DNA of 45,200 nucleotides from Phoronis australis (Eukaryota; Phoronida; Phoronidae): positions 10,632 to 55,831 of the forward strand of contig NMRA01000255.1 of NCBI GenBank assembly GCA_002633005.1, read 5' to 3'. Numbering within the stretch: the first letter of the stretch is position 1; each line of letters begins with the position of its first letter. Positions 1 to 13,232 of this stretch are shown in pieces. The notes beneath the pieces are model-generated. The model was not told the DNA's origin, made no database searches, and saw only the letters and a program-made list of their open reading frames with translations. Both the position numbers and the translations under genes were made by a program.

Positions 1-840
1 AGCAGAAAGAGTCACTGAAGAAAGTAAGAGCCTTTTAGGTGCTAATTTTAGGTGTAGAATGTATTTTCGACGAGGTGAAAACTTTACCAATGAGCGGATT
101 TCGCCTACCGCCCGTTTAAAATACACGGGACGAAATTAGTACAGAACGCGATAGAACGTATTGTAATGCGAATCTGAAGTTCATTTGCCATAACAGCAAT
201 GCTTTTGGGCATTTTTCGAAATAAACGGCTAAAAACTCGAAGACAATAACAGAATACACTCTGCTACCGTGTTGGGCAAATGACCAAACGACAAGCTTTT
301 GCCCCACTTCCCGTGACGTCACAGTTAAGTCTCACATAATCTCGCGTTATTGTTATAAACTCGCAAAAGGCCTATTCATATCACCTATCTACTTTCAAAA
401 CTTTGTTGTTCCAAATCAGAGGCGTAGTTACGACACATATGCACGCGCGTCCTAGACAAAGTGAAAAATGTTAGTTTTCTAATAATAATAATAATAATAA
501 AAATTAGTTTGTAAGGAGTTTTTGGTTGATAATTTTGTTTACAAAACACTTCCACAGCTCATCCAAACTATAGGGAAGAAAATTTTCCCACTGTAACCCC
601 AACCTTTTAGTACGTAGTTTCCACGATTGCAGAAATCAGAACACACTTTTAAAAACTGTTACATATTTCTATTTGACAAATGTTGTAGTACTTCCATAAA
701 AATTGATTCTATAAACATCTTCTCGTTGTATGCATCTCCTCCCATGCAATTATGAGAAGCCACTACACAATATATACATTGTCTCTTAACTCTGTACACC
801 ATAGTCCAATAAGACATCCTTGCTGCTTTCAAGAAGCGCA
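1..840. other. 3' flank / 3' UTR of SF3A3
   Basis: Sequence downstream of the SF3A3 stop codon. It must hold at least part of the 3' UTR, but I see no canonical AATAAA on the minus strand within it. A short (AAT)n run lies at about 480-500. No other gene is recognised. Confidence 0.5.
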
Positions 841-3800
841 TCAAAGAAGTCCCTGTCGCTTTAAATCATCAAAAGTCTTCTTGTTGACAACATTTCCAAC
901 AGAGTCTTCATATTCCTCCTGAAAATATAGCAAGTAATATCAATATTTCTGAAACTTGGGCAGTCACAGTACACTGAAACGAGCATCATTCAGGTAAATG
1001 TGAAGACCAGTATAAGTAAAAAACAAAAAATGCAGTTGGAAATAATTTGATTTTGAGAACTTGATGGTACGCATGAACTGTTAACTTTGTACATGTCACA
1101 ATAAATATGTATCAGCCATTGCTGTGAAAATGTGTCCCAATTAAAACTCTAGAAATTCACAATGGTACTGAGAGAACACAAACCTCCATGTCCGGTTTCC
1201 ATCTCTCAGAATCTTTGTTGGTCTTTAATTTCTGCCATACTGCAATGAAGAAATCGCAATTGTAATGTCAACCATGTGAGACCCTACGAACATCTAACAC
1301 ACATCAAGTTAAATGTGTGCAAAGTTTGGACTATGATCAGCATGCTATGAAAGAAATCCTCACAGGTGTAATGCTAACCATGTGAAACACAAAGTAAATG
1401 TCAAATACATGTGAAATCATGAGTGTATAATGTTCAGACTGAAATCATGTTACCAAAAACATCAACAAGAGAAACACACAGATTATGAATATGCACAGAG
1501 AAAGTTAAACGTGTGATAAGTTTGGATGGTGATTTTCACCTCATGAAAACATCTACAACAGAAGAGCGTAACAATGGAAATGAAGCCATGATCTGTACTT
1601 TTGTCATACATGTGTGTGTGGTGCAAAACCCAGATATTTAGCCAGACACCAGAGTGAACATGACATCCACTTGGTTGTTGGTAATTCAACGTTTGTGAAG
1701 CTGTGATGGACAAACTATCAGTAACCAAATCCTACCTTACATTACCACAATGTAACTGCCTCAAGAAACTTTAAGCCCTGTAAAGATATCACCAATTTTT
1801 CCTCATCAAAGTTACTTACATGCCACTGCATCTTCTATAAGAGTAACATTGGCAAAATGAGCTGTGTTGGGGATACCCAGGCACCTCATTCCGTGAGCGT
1901 GGCGCCATTCCTGAAACAAATCGAAAACCAAATTCTTAAACTAGCAGCAGTAAAACACAGAATAACTTTTATAACATTCCAACATTCATCTGTACATGAA
2001 AAATGCATCTCGTACTGAAAGAAAAAGAAAGGGTGGTTTCAAACATAATTTAGTAACCAGAAAATGAAGTTACACGTAGATTGTAGGCAGTTCAAAAATG
2101 TCATTTGTTGACCTTTCAACAGTCTGTGTGTGGTTTTAGAATACATCACCAGGTCAGCATAATGATTAGGATTAAACAAATTAATGTAAATAGTTTAAAG
2201 CAGATGCTCTGTGGCAATTGCAACAGATTTTGCAATGAGAAAAGCCCAGACCACAGTGGCAACGTTACAAGTTTAGCCAAAAAAGAGCATGCTACTGAAG
2301 GTGGCTAACACAACAAGAGCAACGCGGAGCGTTGAAATGCGCCCACGAATGCATCGCAAATGGTGTGCTGTTAGGGTTGCTTATTTGTGACATAACAATG
2401 GCCACTAGATGGCGCAAAAACATACAATCCATCTGAAAACAGGAACATGTCATTGCTTATTTAATAGAAAGCTATACACCAAATTTCATAAAAATCCGTC
2501 ACGGAACTTCAGAGAAACAAAGGAAAACAGAATAAAATGAAATTGCCACTAGGGGGCAGTTTTCATTGGATGCGCCTGAAAGTCGTCATTGTTGTTACCA
2601 TCATATAAATACATTTACTAATTAAATTTAATACAGAACCTACTGTGGGTTTAGGAGATACAGCTATGGGCGCAAAACAAAACAAAACAAAACTACCACT
2701 AGGAAGCGCCACAGTAGTCATTGTCAACCGTCCTCTTCAAACTGAGAACGTATAAGCCAATTTTCAAAACTATCCTTAGAATGATTTGACTCAAAAAGCA
2801 GCAAAAATAGCCACTAGGTGGTGCAAAATACATTGATTTCATCTGAAAACGGGAGGATAGCGTCATATCTCCAATAGATGCCGGTATTCAAAATTTCATG
2901 GAAATCTGTTGAGGATCTTACTGAGGAAGTTACAGAGGTAAACGTAAAACTAAAATTACCACCAGGGGGCATACCAGTAGTCAGATCCATCCCAAAATCA
3001 TCGTCGTCTGTTTTCGACATCATATAAACACACATCTTAAATTTAGTAAAGATCCTGCAAACAGTTTAGGAGATATAGCCATGGACGCAAAAAAAGAAAC
3101 TGCCACTAGGAGGTGCCACAGTAGTCAAAGTCATCAGAAAATCATTGTTAGCCGTCCACTTCATAATACAAGAGCAACGCAGAGCGTTGAAATGCGCCCA
3201 CAATTGCACCGCAAACGGTATCCTTCTAGGGTTGTTTATTGGGACCATAAAGTGGCCAGAAGAGGGCATATATGTATGTTGTACTTAGCAAAATGGAAAG
3301 GCGTGAACATTGTCTCCTCAATAGGCTAGGGGCAAAATGTGAGTAATCTTCATAATACAAGCACATCCTATACACCAGTTGCTTAAAGCACCACAGAAAC
3401 ATAGAATTAAAAATAAATTTACCAACATACGAGATTAGCACAGCATTAGAATGCCAGAAACAAATTTCTACTTGGAACTTTTCCTTCATAGTCACGAAGT
3501 AACACAAAGTATACACCTGAAGACCTATGAAAATACAGAGGTCAATGTAAAATACTAAAATTGCCACTAGAGGCANTTTAGTTGTATTGTTTTGTTTTGT
3601 CATTCTGTTTGATTGGCATGACCCCTGAGTTAAATGCAGTGATGATGTAATTTGTTTACTACAGTATAGTGTGGAACTTTCTAGAAGACTCTAGCATGAC
3701 AGTGATTAATGCAGTCTGGAATATTCTATAGACTAGTATATGTTTGTAGAATGATTGGGTAGATTCAGGAAAGTTCTAGAAATGTGCTTGAATTGATGAA

Positions 3801-6800
3801 AAGTTCCAGAACAATGCAGTAGGCTATAAATACACAAGCACGGGTTTGTGTTAGTAAGATTACGTCAGTTCAAGAGAAGATCAAGTAAGTTCAAGGAATT
3901 AATCAGGAGAACTACAGTTGAGTTGCACTGAAGAGAATCAGCAGTTACAGCGATAGTCAATACAGAGCCAGCTATAGAGACAGCAGGTTATTGAATAGAC
4001 GAGTGTAACAGTTGCTGAACGTGTCTCAGAAGTTCATCACAAGTCAAGGATTCGCAGCACTGGCTGGAGAATAGAACAGACATTACGTCGGACGTTTTGT
4101 TTGAGTAGGCTTGTGAACGTACGGTCGGGATTAATAAAGGATTAACTCGAACCAGTCTTCAGTCAATCTTTGCACCGAAAGCTATTAACACCGGTCTGTA
4201 ACAACCTGCACCCACCCACACACGGGGAAAAACGTGACATCTTCATAGTAAAAACATACATGCCAATTTTCACAATCATGCTTAGAGCGGTTTGGTTGAT
4301 AGAGGGGTGGACGTCAAAAAACAGACTCGAAAACAGTAAAAGTGGCCACTAGGTGACACAAATTACATCGAATCCATCCGAAAACATGTAGATACCGTCG
4401 TCTCACTAATAGATGCCTATATACCAAATTTTATGAAAATACGTTGAGGACCTTTGAAGATACTGAGGTAAACGTAAACAAATAAATTGCAACTAGGGGC
4501 ACACCGGTAGTCGGATCCGTCCGAAAGTTCGCTCATGCTTTCCCATCCATGAAAGGAACACATGTGCAAAATTTCATGAACATACGTCAATCCATTTTGG
4601 AGATAGAGCAGCGGACGCCGGACGGACGCCGCCCGGACGGACACAGATAACAATATAAAAAATCCAACTTACAGCAAAATGTCTCTGGAATGCCTTTGGA
4701 CCCCGATATGTGAAGTTACCACAGATTTCACAGATGTAATTGATATTGAGACCATGTAGTTTGTATAACCAGTAGGGAATGGGCTGGAAACAACAGAAAC
4801 GCAATAAAGTTAAACTCTTTAACACACTTTTACAATTACATGAGAATACAATGGTCAACACAATGCTCATCAAAGTTGGGACAGTCCCAAGCTCTGTCAT
4901 TCGAACTAATTACAACAGTGAAAGTTGACAACAACATTTGCTCCTAGAAACTGAATGTAAACACAAGATGAGGGGAGCTGAATTTTGGATGGATTGCATC
5001 GTATCACCATTGTTAGTCGTCTCGTTCATAAAGACCATCGGAACAGTAAGTGAAGCAGAAATATGTCCTTCCTAAGATGACCAGGGATTTTGTATTCTAA
5101 TGAAAATCAGGGCAAAAAGCATATGCTGTAACTCTGGTCTCTTGTTTTGTTTTTGGAAAATCAAGTTGGAGAGGTATTATTTGGTAATGTTCACTTTTTC
5201 AAAAAAAGCAAAAACACCCAAGACGAGCAGAAACGATGTACAAATCATGGCGATTCAAACCTTGCATATCCTTGTTCATGTGCCTTTGAGCAGTTTGTCA
5301 AATAACATCCACAAAACCTAAGTTGACTGAAATTGACGTAGGCAGGCGTGTTTCTTTAGTAGGTGATTGCAGGTCTCAAAATGAGTTTGGGGTACAGATC
5401 CGAACCAGGTATATTTTTTGGTCTAACACCAATGGTTTGCTTTCACTTTAAAATTGCTTTGAGGGTTACACAGTACATCATTCATTGCAAACTGAAGCCC
5501 TTGAAGGCAGGATATTGAGGGATCAACAGTGTAACATTGTGTGTCACGTACCTTTCCATCCCAGCCCAGAGGCAAGTTCTTGGGGTTGTACGGTATGTCA
5601 TCCTCGTCCTCATCACTGTCGTCATCACTGTAGTGCTCCTCATCAGACTCTTCGCGTTCTTCGTCGGTGCGAGCCTGCTTGCGTTGCACGTTATCTCGTG
5701 TGGCGGCACGCTGCTCACTCAAGATCTCCACAAGCCTGTACACCTGGGCTTCAAGCAGAGCCACCTCACGCTGCTTCTCAGCATCCCTACACACATACAC
5801 ATACAAACACAGAGTAAGCGCACGTAGAGAAATATAGGTAGAGAGTGAGGGGAGACTAGTAGTAGTGAGCAGACCGGGGGAGNGGAAATTTTCTGCATAT
5901 CTAATCAAGGACTCGTTATAGCTAAGGCACTGGGGCTTACTGGCAGGTAGCCATTGGTCATATGCCCATAATTGTGAAAACTACCATTTTTTGTACGATA
6001 CATCAGATATCTGGTTGCAACTCCATAGTCACAGCCTTAGAACAACCGTTATAGACAGGATCCATAAAAACTGCATTAGTACAGCATGCGACTATGGACA
6101 TGAATGACAGTTGATAAAACAAACATCCTGAGGCATGACCAGAATATCTCCTCACCGAAGCACCTATTCCGTGTATTTGTTTCGTAAATGGATTTCTTAT
6201 TTAGGTTCATTGTCCAAAAAGTAAGTGCCACTGAGCTGTTTCAAGGTGTAGAAAGTGACCCGACAGAGCTACTCACTTGCTCTTGGTCTGTTTGCCAGGC
6301 TTAGACTTTGTAAACAGTGATGGGTCCAGTTGAGCCAGGTGTTTACCCTTAGTGCTGAAGAGTCTCTGTGCTCGCTCTTCTAGAGTACTACAACAACACA
6401 GACAATGGTTTGCAATATACACTAGTACTTTGCAAACATATGAAAGAGATTGAGCAAAACTTACGTGAAGGTCAACATGAAGGAAATCATTTGAGGTCCT
6501 CAAGTGTATATTAATATCAACTGAATGCAATGTTCCCAATTCACCCTGGTGGTACTAATCTCAGCGATGCCACTGGTGGACTTTCATCAAGCATTTTCAA
6601 CCTTATTCCAGGTTTACAGATTGTAAATATTTTAATTGTTTTCAAGATACCAGTGATCATGTCAGTACTATTTGTTAAGGATCCTTTTGGCGAAGAGCAC
6701 ATCACAACATTAAATCCAATGAAGACAACACCTTTAGTTGGAAATTATCACTTAATTATTAACAACAGGTGGGAACAAGGAAACATTTGGTTAGACTGAA

Positions 6801-9800
6801 TGTAACCTACCCTCCACATTTAAGACCCAGAGCCATCAAGGCAGACTTGAGACGATCAAGACCGAGTGAAGCAAGCTCCTCCCATGATGAGAACGCTGAC
6901 AGATCAAGATGTGCACCGCCATGTGTTAAGGCACCACTTGCCTCTTTCTGCAAATAAAGGCGTTGAAGATTTGAGCCAAGCCAATTTCCAATGACATCTA
7001 CTGAGTGAGTGTAACACTGGCTTTCAGTCATTATGCTTTGATGGTATGTCTGCCATTATTACTGCGCCTTGACTACTTGGCACATGTATGAATGGGTGCA
7101 ATCGTTCTTGCTTGGCATGTAGCATTCACATTGGGAACTCTCAAAAAACATTCAACTCTTATGAAAATGCAATACTACTGTTAATGAAATTAGCATTTGA
7201 CAAGACAACAAATTCAATGACTGAAAGAGAAGTGTATTTTTAGTGCTGCTTACCGGCCATCCAGGGAAGTTGCCCACCAACCACTGATCGTCAAAGTCCT
7301 CCCTGACTGACTCCATCTCTTCAGACATACTGATCAGTGGCTTGATTCTGTTGATGTAACCATCCAGGTAATCCAGTAATGTTTCCAGGTAACTAGCAGA
7401 ACACAAACACAATAGCCATCAGTGGAGATAACGTGATCCTTATCACCATCAAAAACTGCTAAAATGGGTGACAACATTTTTCCCCTAGTGGTGTCACGGC
7501 ACAAAAATAATAACTGGGTGAATTGCGATGTCCCCTGAAGCAGGGCAAGATCATTATGGCTGTACCGCAAATTAGAGTAAGCATTTTCATTTCCTAAATA
7601 TATATTAGTAACATTAACATGACCAGAGGATGAGCACCCGAGTTAAAGTTTCAAGTAATGTTAAATGAAACATGGACTAACAAAAATGCATGCAGACAAA
7701 CACGAGTGCATCACAGTGACAAAGCGTGTGCAAGAGAAGCCTTTCCACACAGAAATAATTGTGAAAACAAAAACATCACATGGAACCAATGTCTCCTACT
7801 AAGCAAAAACTATTTGAAAACGGTTTTATAAGGATGAAACCATACCCCAGTTCACTCACTTAGGAAGTAAGAATATTTCTAAGCACAAATATGTGACCCA
7901 CCACCACAAAATGAGTCTTAAGTCGGGATTTGTCATTTTTTAATTGTTATTTTTTTCTGAAAACGCAGTGTTTTCTGATCATTTTGAGGTATGAAACATG
8001 TCCTTATCTTCACAAATGACCGAGTTATTGCCAATTCTATTCGGGGAAAGCGAAAATTTAGAGCATTCAAAAGTCAAGGAAAATGGCCGACGAAAAGTGC
8101 CGACAGTGTCTTTAAAATTTCCATAACAACCTGCAGTTGAATGCTACATTTCAGACTTACTAGTATGCACAACAACATAAACAAATAAAAGTAATAAAAA
8201 TTAGAAAAAATATAGACCTTATCATGTAATCTCAGCCAAAAATGAGTGATATTCATGTTGGGTTGCTGCAACTGGGTCAATAAATTTCCCAGCTAATGTG
8301 TACAGGGTCAGTCCACTTGTGACAGGAGGGGTTACCGCAAGTAAAACAAGTAGTTAAAGTGTATTTTGGAGAAATTTAATAAAATGAAGTCCTGTAGATT
8401 ACAAAATACACGTTCGTGGCTGATTTTTGTTCGAAATAATTCAAAATTTTACGCTAGTGTGAATAATTTTGAAAAAATGACAATCACTCATCCCTATCCA
8501 AGTCCACTGACACTGACTGAAGAGCAACGATTTCCTCGACTTCTCACCGAGTGATTCAGCCCTATCGAAGATTGTTCTCTCTTGCAGTAATATTCAGCTG
8601 CTTGCACCCCGATCCACTGGCTTTGCAGATACAAGACATTGTTGTGCGATTAAGCTAATCCGGACTGTTTTCTTCAAGTTCTGTTTGTTCCAATCCAACG
8701 ACTTGGAATCCAACGCAACCGTATTCGCGATGGGTCGATCATGAAACTCATCTGGCGACGAGTTGCTGCCGTCAGATGACTCGTCGCTGTCACGAAATTC
8801 CTCCTTGTCTCAATCAACAAATGTGCTCTGTTGAGTTCAGTTAATTCTCGCTGATCTTGATACGGCAGTCAGAGGCAAGAGTTAATCATTGAGATATCAG
8901 CTACACGGCGACCAGCCATCTTACTGTCTTGAAAACATGCCGTGACCTAGCTCGCGACCCCACGGTTTCACGCCCACTTAACTAGTTCTAGCGAATGAGG
9001 TCAGCGATGCATTGGGTTAAAAGGTCGTTGCTAGCTAAAAGACTGGTGAGTGACACTTCTGTTGAAAATACCCCGAATGCAAAAAGTGAAATAACGACTT
9101 ATGATTGGACGAAAAACTCAAAGAGATTACTACATGCATAATGAGCAGAGTTTGACCTTTCTGTTGATGTGTTTACGAGCGAAATTGGGTCATCGGAAGA
9201 CTGATCAATGAGGACACGAAAACCGGCAAATTTCGATGAAAATTTCACGAGATATGCAGTCGTGGAGAAGGTGATGTTTTTCAAAATGAAATAAATAAGG
9301 TTTAAAATGAAGTTTGATCGTTTTAAAGTATTGTTTTGTGGAGTAGAATGAATAAATAATCATAATCTGCAATAAAAAAAATTTGACCTAATTTTAACCG
9401 ATAGCGACTGTTTGCAGTCTTGTCAGGAAATTGAGTTTCCGACTTAAGACTCATTTTGTCGTGGTGGGTCACATATGTGTTAGCGCGAGTAATCATCTCC
9501 ACGAGACTAGTCACCACAAAGAACTAATACCCAAACCAAGCCAGTCATGGTGATTTCTTCCATCAAAGCAACCTTCACTGATCCACATTTACAGTTGAAT
9601 AGACAAGGTACTTACTCTCTGTAGGCAGTGTTTTTCCTTTCTTTGGGTATCTCAAACAACTGGTCAAATGTGCCCAAATATGTGATGTAGTCCACTTTCT
9701 GTGAATAGCAAAATACTTTAATGAAGCACGAGTAATAATTCTGTGGCTTGTTTTGAAATACATTACAACAGAAATGCCCACATTTTATGCAAGAGGTCAC

Positions 9801-12800
9801 AAAATTTCCATATGAAGTGACATTCAGTTATTTAAATATCGCCCCAAAAGCAACTCACCTCTACACCCTTCAAGTTAATGAACTTCTCGTAGCACTCGTG
9901 CATGTCAAGGTACTTGCCATAGCCTTCTTCATCAGTGAAGTCAACCATGTCTACACAGACAGGGGTCGAAGGTTAACACAAAAGAAACACAGGTTTAGTT
10001 CAAGACACACAGCAGAAGTGACACTCATACCAGCCATCTGGTAGGTGATAAAATTTTTGTTGAGCAATTGTTCAGTGCCACCTATGAGACACAAGTGATT
10101 TGGATGCAGATTTAAGACAGAGGTTTTTTTACAATAATTTGAGGCCATCAGTCCATCAAACTGCCACAGTTGTGCAATACAACATTAAAATGACCCGTCA
10201 CCAAAACACATCTATGGATAAAAGAAACTGCTTTCCACCACTGTCAACTCAGTAATTCTTGATCAGAACAACCCGACCTTGTCCTAATCCACTAAAAACA
10301 CTAGAGTTGAAATATGGATGTTTATAACTGGTAAAAATGATTAACCCTGACTCCTCCAGTGATACCCATGTGGTTAACCATTCAAGCCAACAAACAGGAC
10401 CAGATCACTTACTCTGCATTTCCTCGGAGGGTTGCTCTCTTGCCTTGGCCAACTCTTCAAACTCTACCGACATAGGTACTGTGATCTGCAAAGTGCGACA
10501 TGTAGCCTGACAGTAGATGAACATACCATAAACACCAAGGGTGCTTAAATCAGGGAACTCAAACACCAGTGGGAAGTTATTAAGCTGAGCATGGGGGTAT
10601 GATAATGAAATGATCAAAAAGTCAAGGACGGGCATTAATGCACTCATTGGAATGCCTTATCACCATTTTTGCACACACGCAAAATACTGCTAGAATGCAC
10701 ATGAGCAAAAACACTAAATCCACGTCTCTCAGTGTAAAGTGTGAGAAAGAATATAAGGAAAGATGCTGTTTACGAAGCCAAAAATAACACTCCGTTGTGA
10801 CCATAATAATAACGAAGAAAACAATACGTGCAGACTTGCATTATTTCATTTGTTTTTTTTTGAAAATCAATACATTGTTCATTCCCCATTGTGTGAAAAC
10901 GGGATGCCCCAGGGTAATAGTCGTATTACTCAATATACCCTTTTGTAAGCCCAGACGTCTTTTTAGCCCCTTTATAGTACAGCTGCTGTGTTACTTACCT
11001 CATTCGGGTGTTTTCTGTGAAAATCTTTGATGTTTTTGAGCCGTGCGTAGAACTCTGCAAACTCATTAGGACCAGACAAAGCGGCCACCTCTTCTTTACG
11101 TAGACTGAAATGGAACAAAATCAATACATAGGAAACAAAATTACAGCAGACACACAAGTTCACAAAAGCCTTGAATACAGGCATTGTAATAATTTCCACA
11201 CTAATTCACAAGCAAAAGAATTTGGCAGGTGTCCACTTGTATACAAAATTGGTTGAATAACGGCAGTGATTTCTCTTCACATTACTTTAAAGTGGAACTT
11301 GCACGCTAATTCCTTATCTCTGTGATTGCTTGGTCAAATTAGTTAGAAACACAACATAAAGTGATGATGTGAATATTAAGTAGGATGAAAATTGCCAATT
11401 GTTTTAAGAATGAGTTTTGTGTCGAAAATGATATGACATAAATCAATCTATCGTGTCCAGTAAACTTCGTGATGTGGTGCAGCGGAATAGCACTGCATGA
11501 TGCGGTCTATGTGAGCCCGCTATGTGCGTCATTAGTGCAAAGTTGCCTACTACCAGAATTTTTTTGTTTTCACATTTACAAGTTGTCAATGAATAGCACT
11601 GCACTTTGTTTAGTGTACATGATGTTCAAATAGCATTGCTGTTTAGTTCCTGCTATACATTAGCGTAGTTAAGAGCACGCAAACTCATCTCTAATGGACA
11701 CTTGCTGGTATATTTGCCAGTCCTACGAACAGCACAAATACAGTGGATGATCAAGTAACTGTACAAATTCAGTTCTTTGAAATTGTATAAAAACCCTCCA
11801 ATACTTAGTGCATGTGAAGCTGTCTAACACTAGAATTCCTACACAACAAAAGCATAAAGGCAAACACATGCGATATGACTTTTTGTCAGAAGAACTCACA
11901 GTTATCTGATTGGATCTGACTTATGCGACCATTACTGCACATAAAAAATGAACTTCCTTAAAAGGATGAATTCCAGTTCCAGGCCATTAATCTTATTTTC
12001 TAAAGGCTGAATGGCTTGATGCATCAATTGTCTGTTTTAGAACTCACCCATCCTTGTCTTCATATAAATCTCTAAGTTCTACAGCACAATCCATTGATCT
12101 CTGAAAAAAAACCCAGCAACTTAACTTAAATTGTCAATACACCTTCAGGCCCAATTCACCCTCCTTCATCCATTTTCGATGTCAAAACACAAACTTTTGG
12201 CCCAAATTGTTCCTTACTAAAATTTTAAGAGATTTCGGTGCTTGACTGGTGACTTGTTACAGCTCAGGGCTGAATTCAACAGGGTGCCCTTATGTAGTAG
12301 GTCAGGGTTGACGCTTTGAAAAGCAGAGTGGCTTTAGGGGTGGGCACCGTTGCAGATGTGGTGAGTTTAATGGCTTTTCATTTAAGGTACCTCATCTATT
12401 TCATTTTCAGCTCTTACCAACCATGTATCCATAGCAAATGTCCAGGACTTTTTGCAAACCTAGTACAAGGTTTCCTTGTTTTGGCGACGTTATGCTAAGC
12501 AATGCACCTTGCATTGCATTGGCTTCTTTTTGAGCACTTGATATAAGTTATTAAACACCAATCAGTTAAAAAATGTCAAAGCCTAAAAGTATAATGTCAG
12601 AATTGTGATGACTTAAAAACCTTTTGTGCTTCACGCCACACAACTGTTAGTGTTATGAAAATTAATTTCTAAACAGAACCTGAAATGCAGGCGACTCCTT
12701 TTTTGAAAATGTTTCACTGTCAGTAAATCGGCAGCCAAGTGTCAAATTTTCAATTTATTATAAAACAGAGATATCAGCCATCAAAGTCCCTTCTTAGAGC

Positions 12801-13154
12801 AATGTCTCAAGTCATCATTTCTGATGGCCGTTGTCACCATTGTTCGAACATTGCCGACTACTTTAATAATTTAGAAACAATAAATTTAAGACAGAATCAA
12901 TTATTCTCAAGTATCAAAGCAACTAGTAACTCATTTAATCGAGATTTTGACAAGAATGTGAAAACCATACAGCTAATTTCAAAAAGGTTTTTAACGACTC
13001 ATGTAGAGCTACTTACATCTAGCAACTGTTTTAGTCTGTGGTCTGAATTGATCTTTTCTCTGTGCTGGAAATACATAAAGAAAATACTTCACATACAATA
13101 CTCATACTCATTAAGGAAAATCATGCAATTGCTAGCAATCTTTGCAGGATTATA

Positions 13155-13187
<33 letters not shown>

Positions 13188-13190
13188 NGT

Positions 13191-13232
<42 letters not shown>

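Larger units (their letters stand above)
2317..4645. repeat. Composite repeat array, ~145-bp periodicity, with CTCF-like motifs
   Basis: Lies in the SF3A3 intron 1911-4672. Three related sub-units recur in the order A (GCCACTAGRTGGCGC then AAAA, with TCCATCTGAAAAC following), B (ATTGCCACTAGGGGGCA) and C (CTRCCACTAGGARGYGCC, then ACAGTAGTCA). Sub-unit starts: A 2401, B 2545, C 2695, A 2810, B 2958, C 3102, A 3255, B 3563, A 4345, B 4489. Most spacings are 144-153 bp. A head segment (GCAACGC, AGCGTTGAAATGCGCCCA) occurs at about 2317 and again at about 3175, each just before an A unit. The array ends in a GGACGGACGCC-type simple repeat at about 4609-4645. It is interrupted by an LTR-like insertion at about 3599-4239. 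Confidence 0.75.

Noticed and set aside
3226-3603. 125-codon open frame on the minus strand
   Set aside because: It spans the repeat array and an undetermined base and has no recognisable domain; an open frame by chance.
11464-11530. tRNA-like or SINE A/B box resemblance (TGGTGCAGCGG)
   Set aside because: The B-box match is poor and no cloverleaf or second copy in the window was found.
12739-13155. 138-codon open frame on the plus strand
   Set aside because: It runs antisense across SF3A3 exon 2, has low-complexity Ile/Ser/Leu composition and no family signature.
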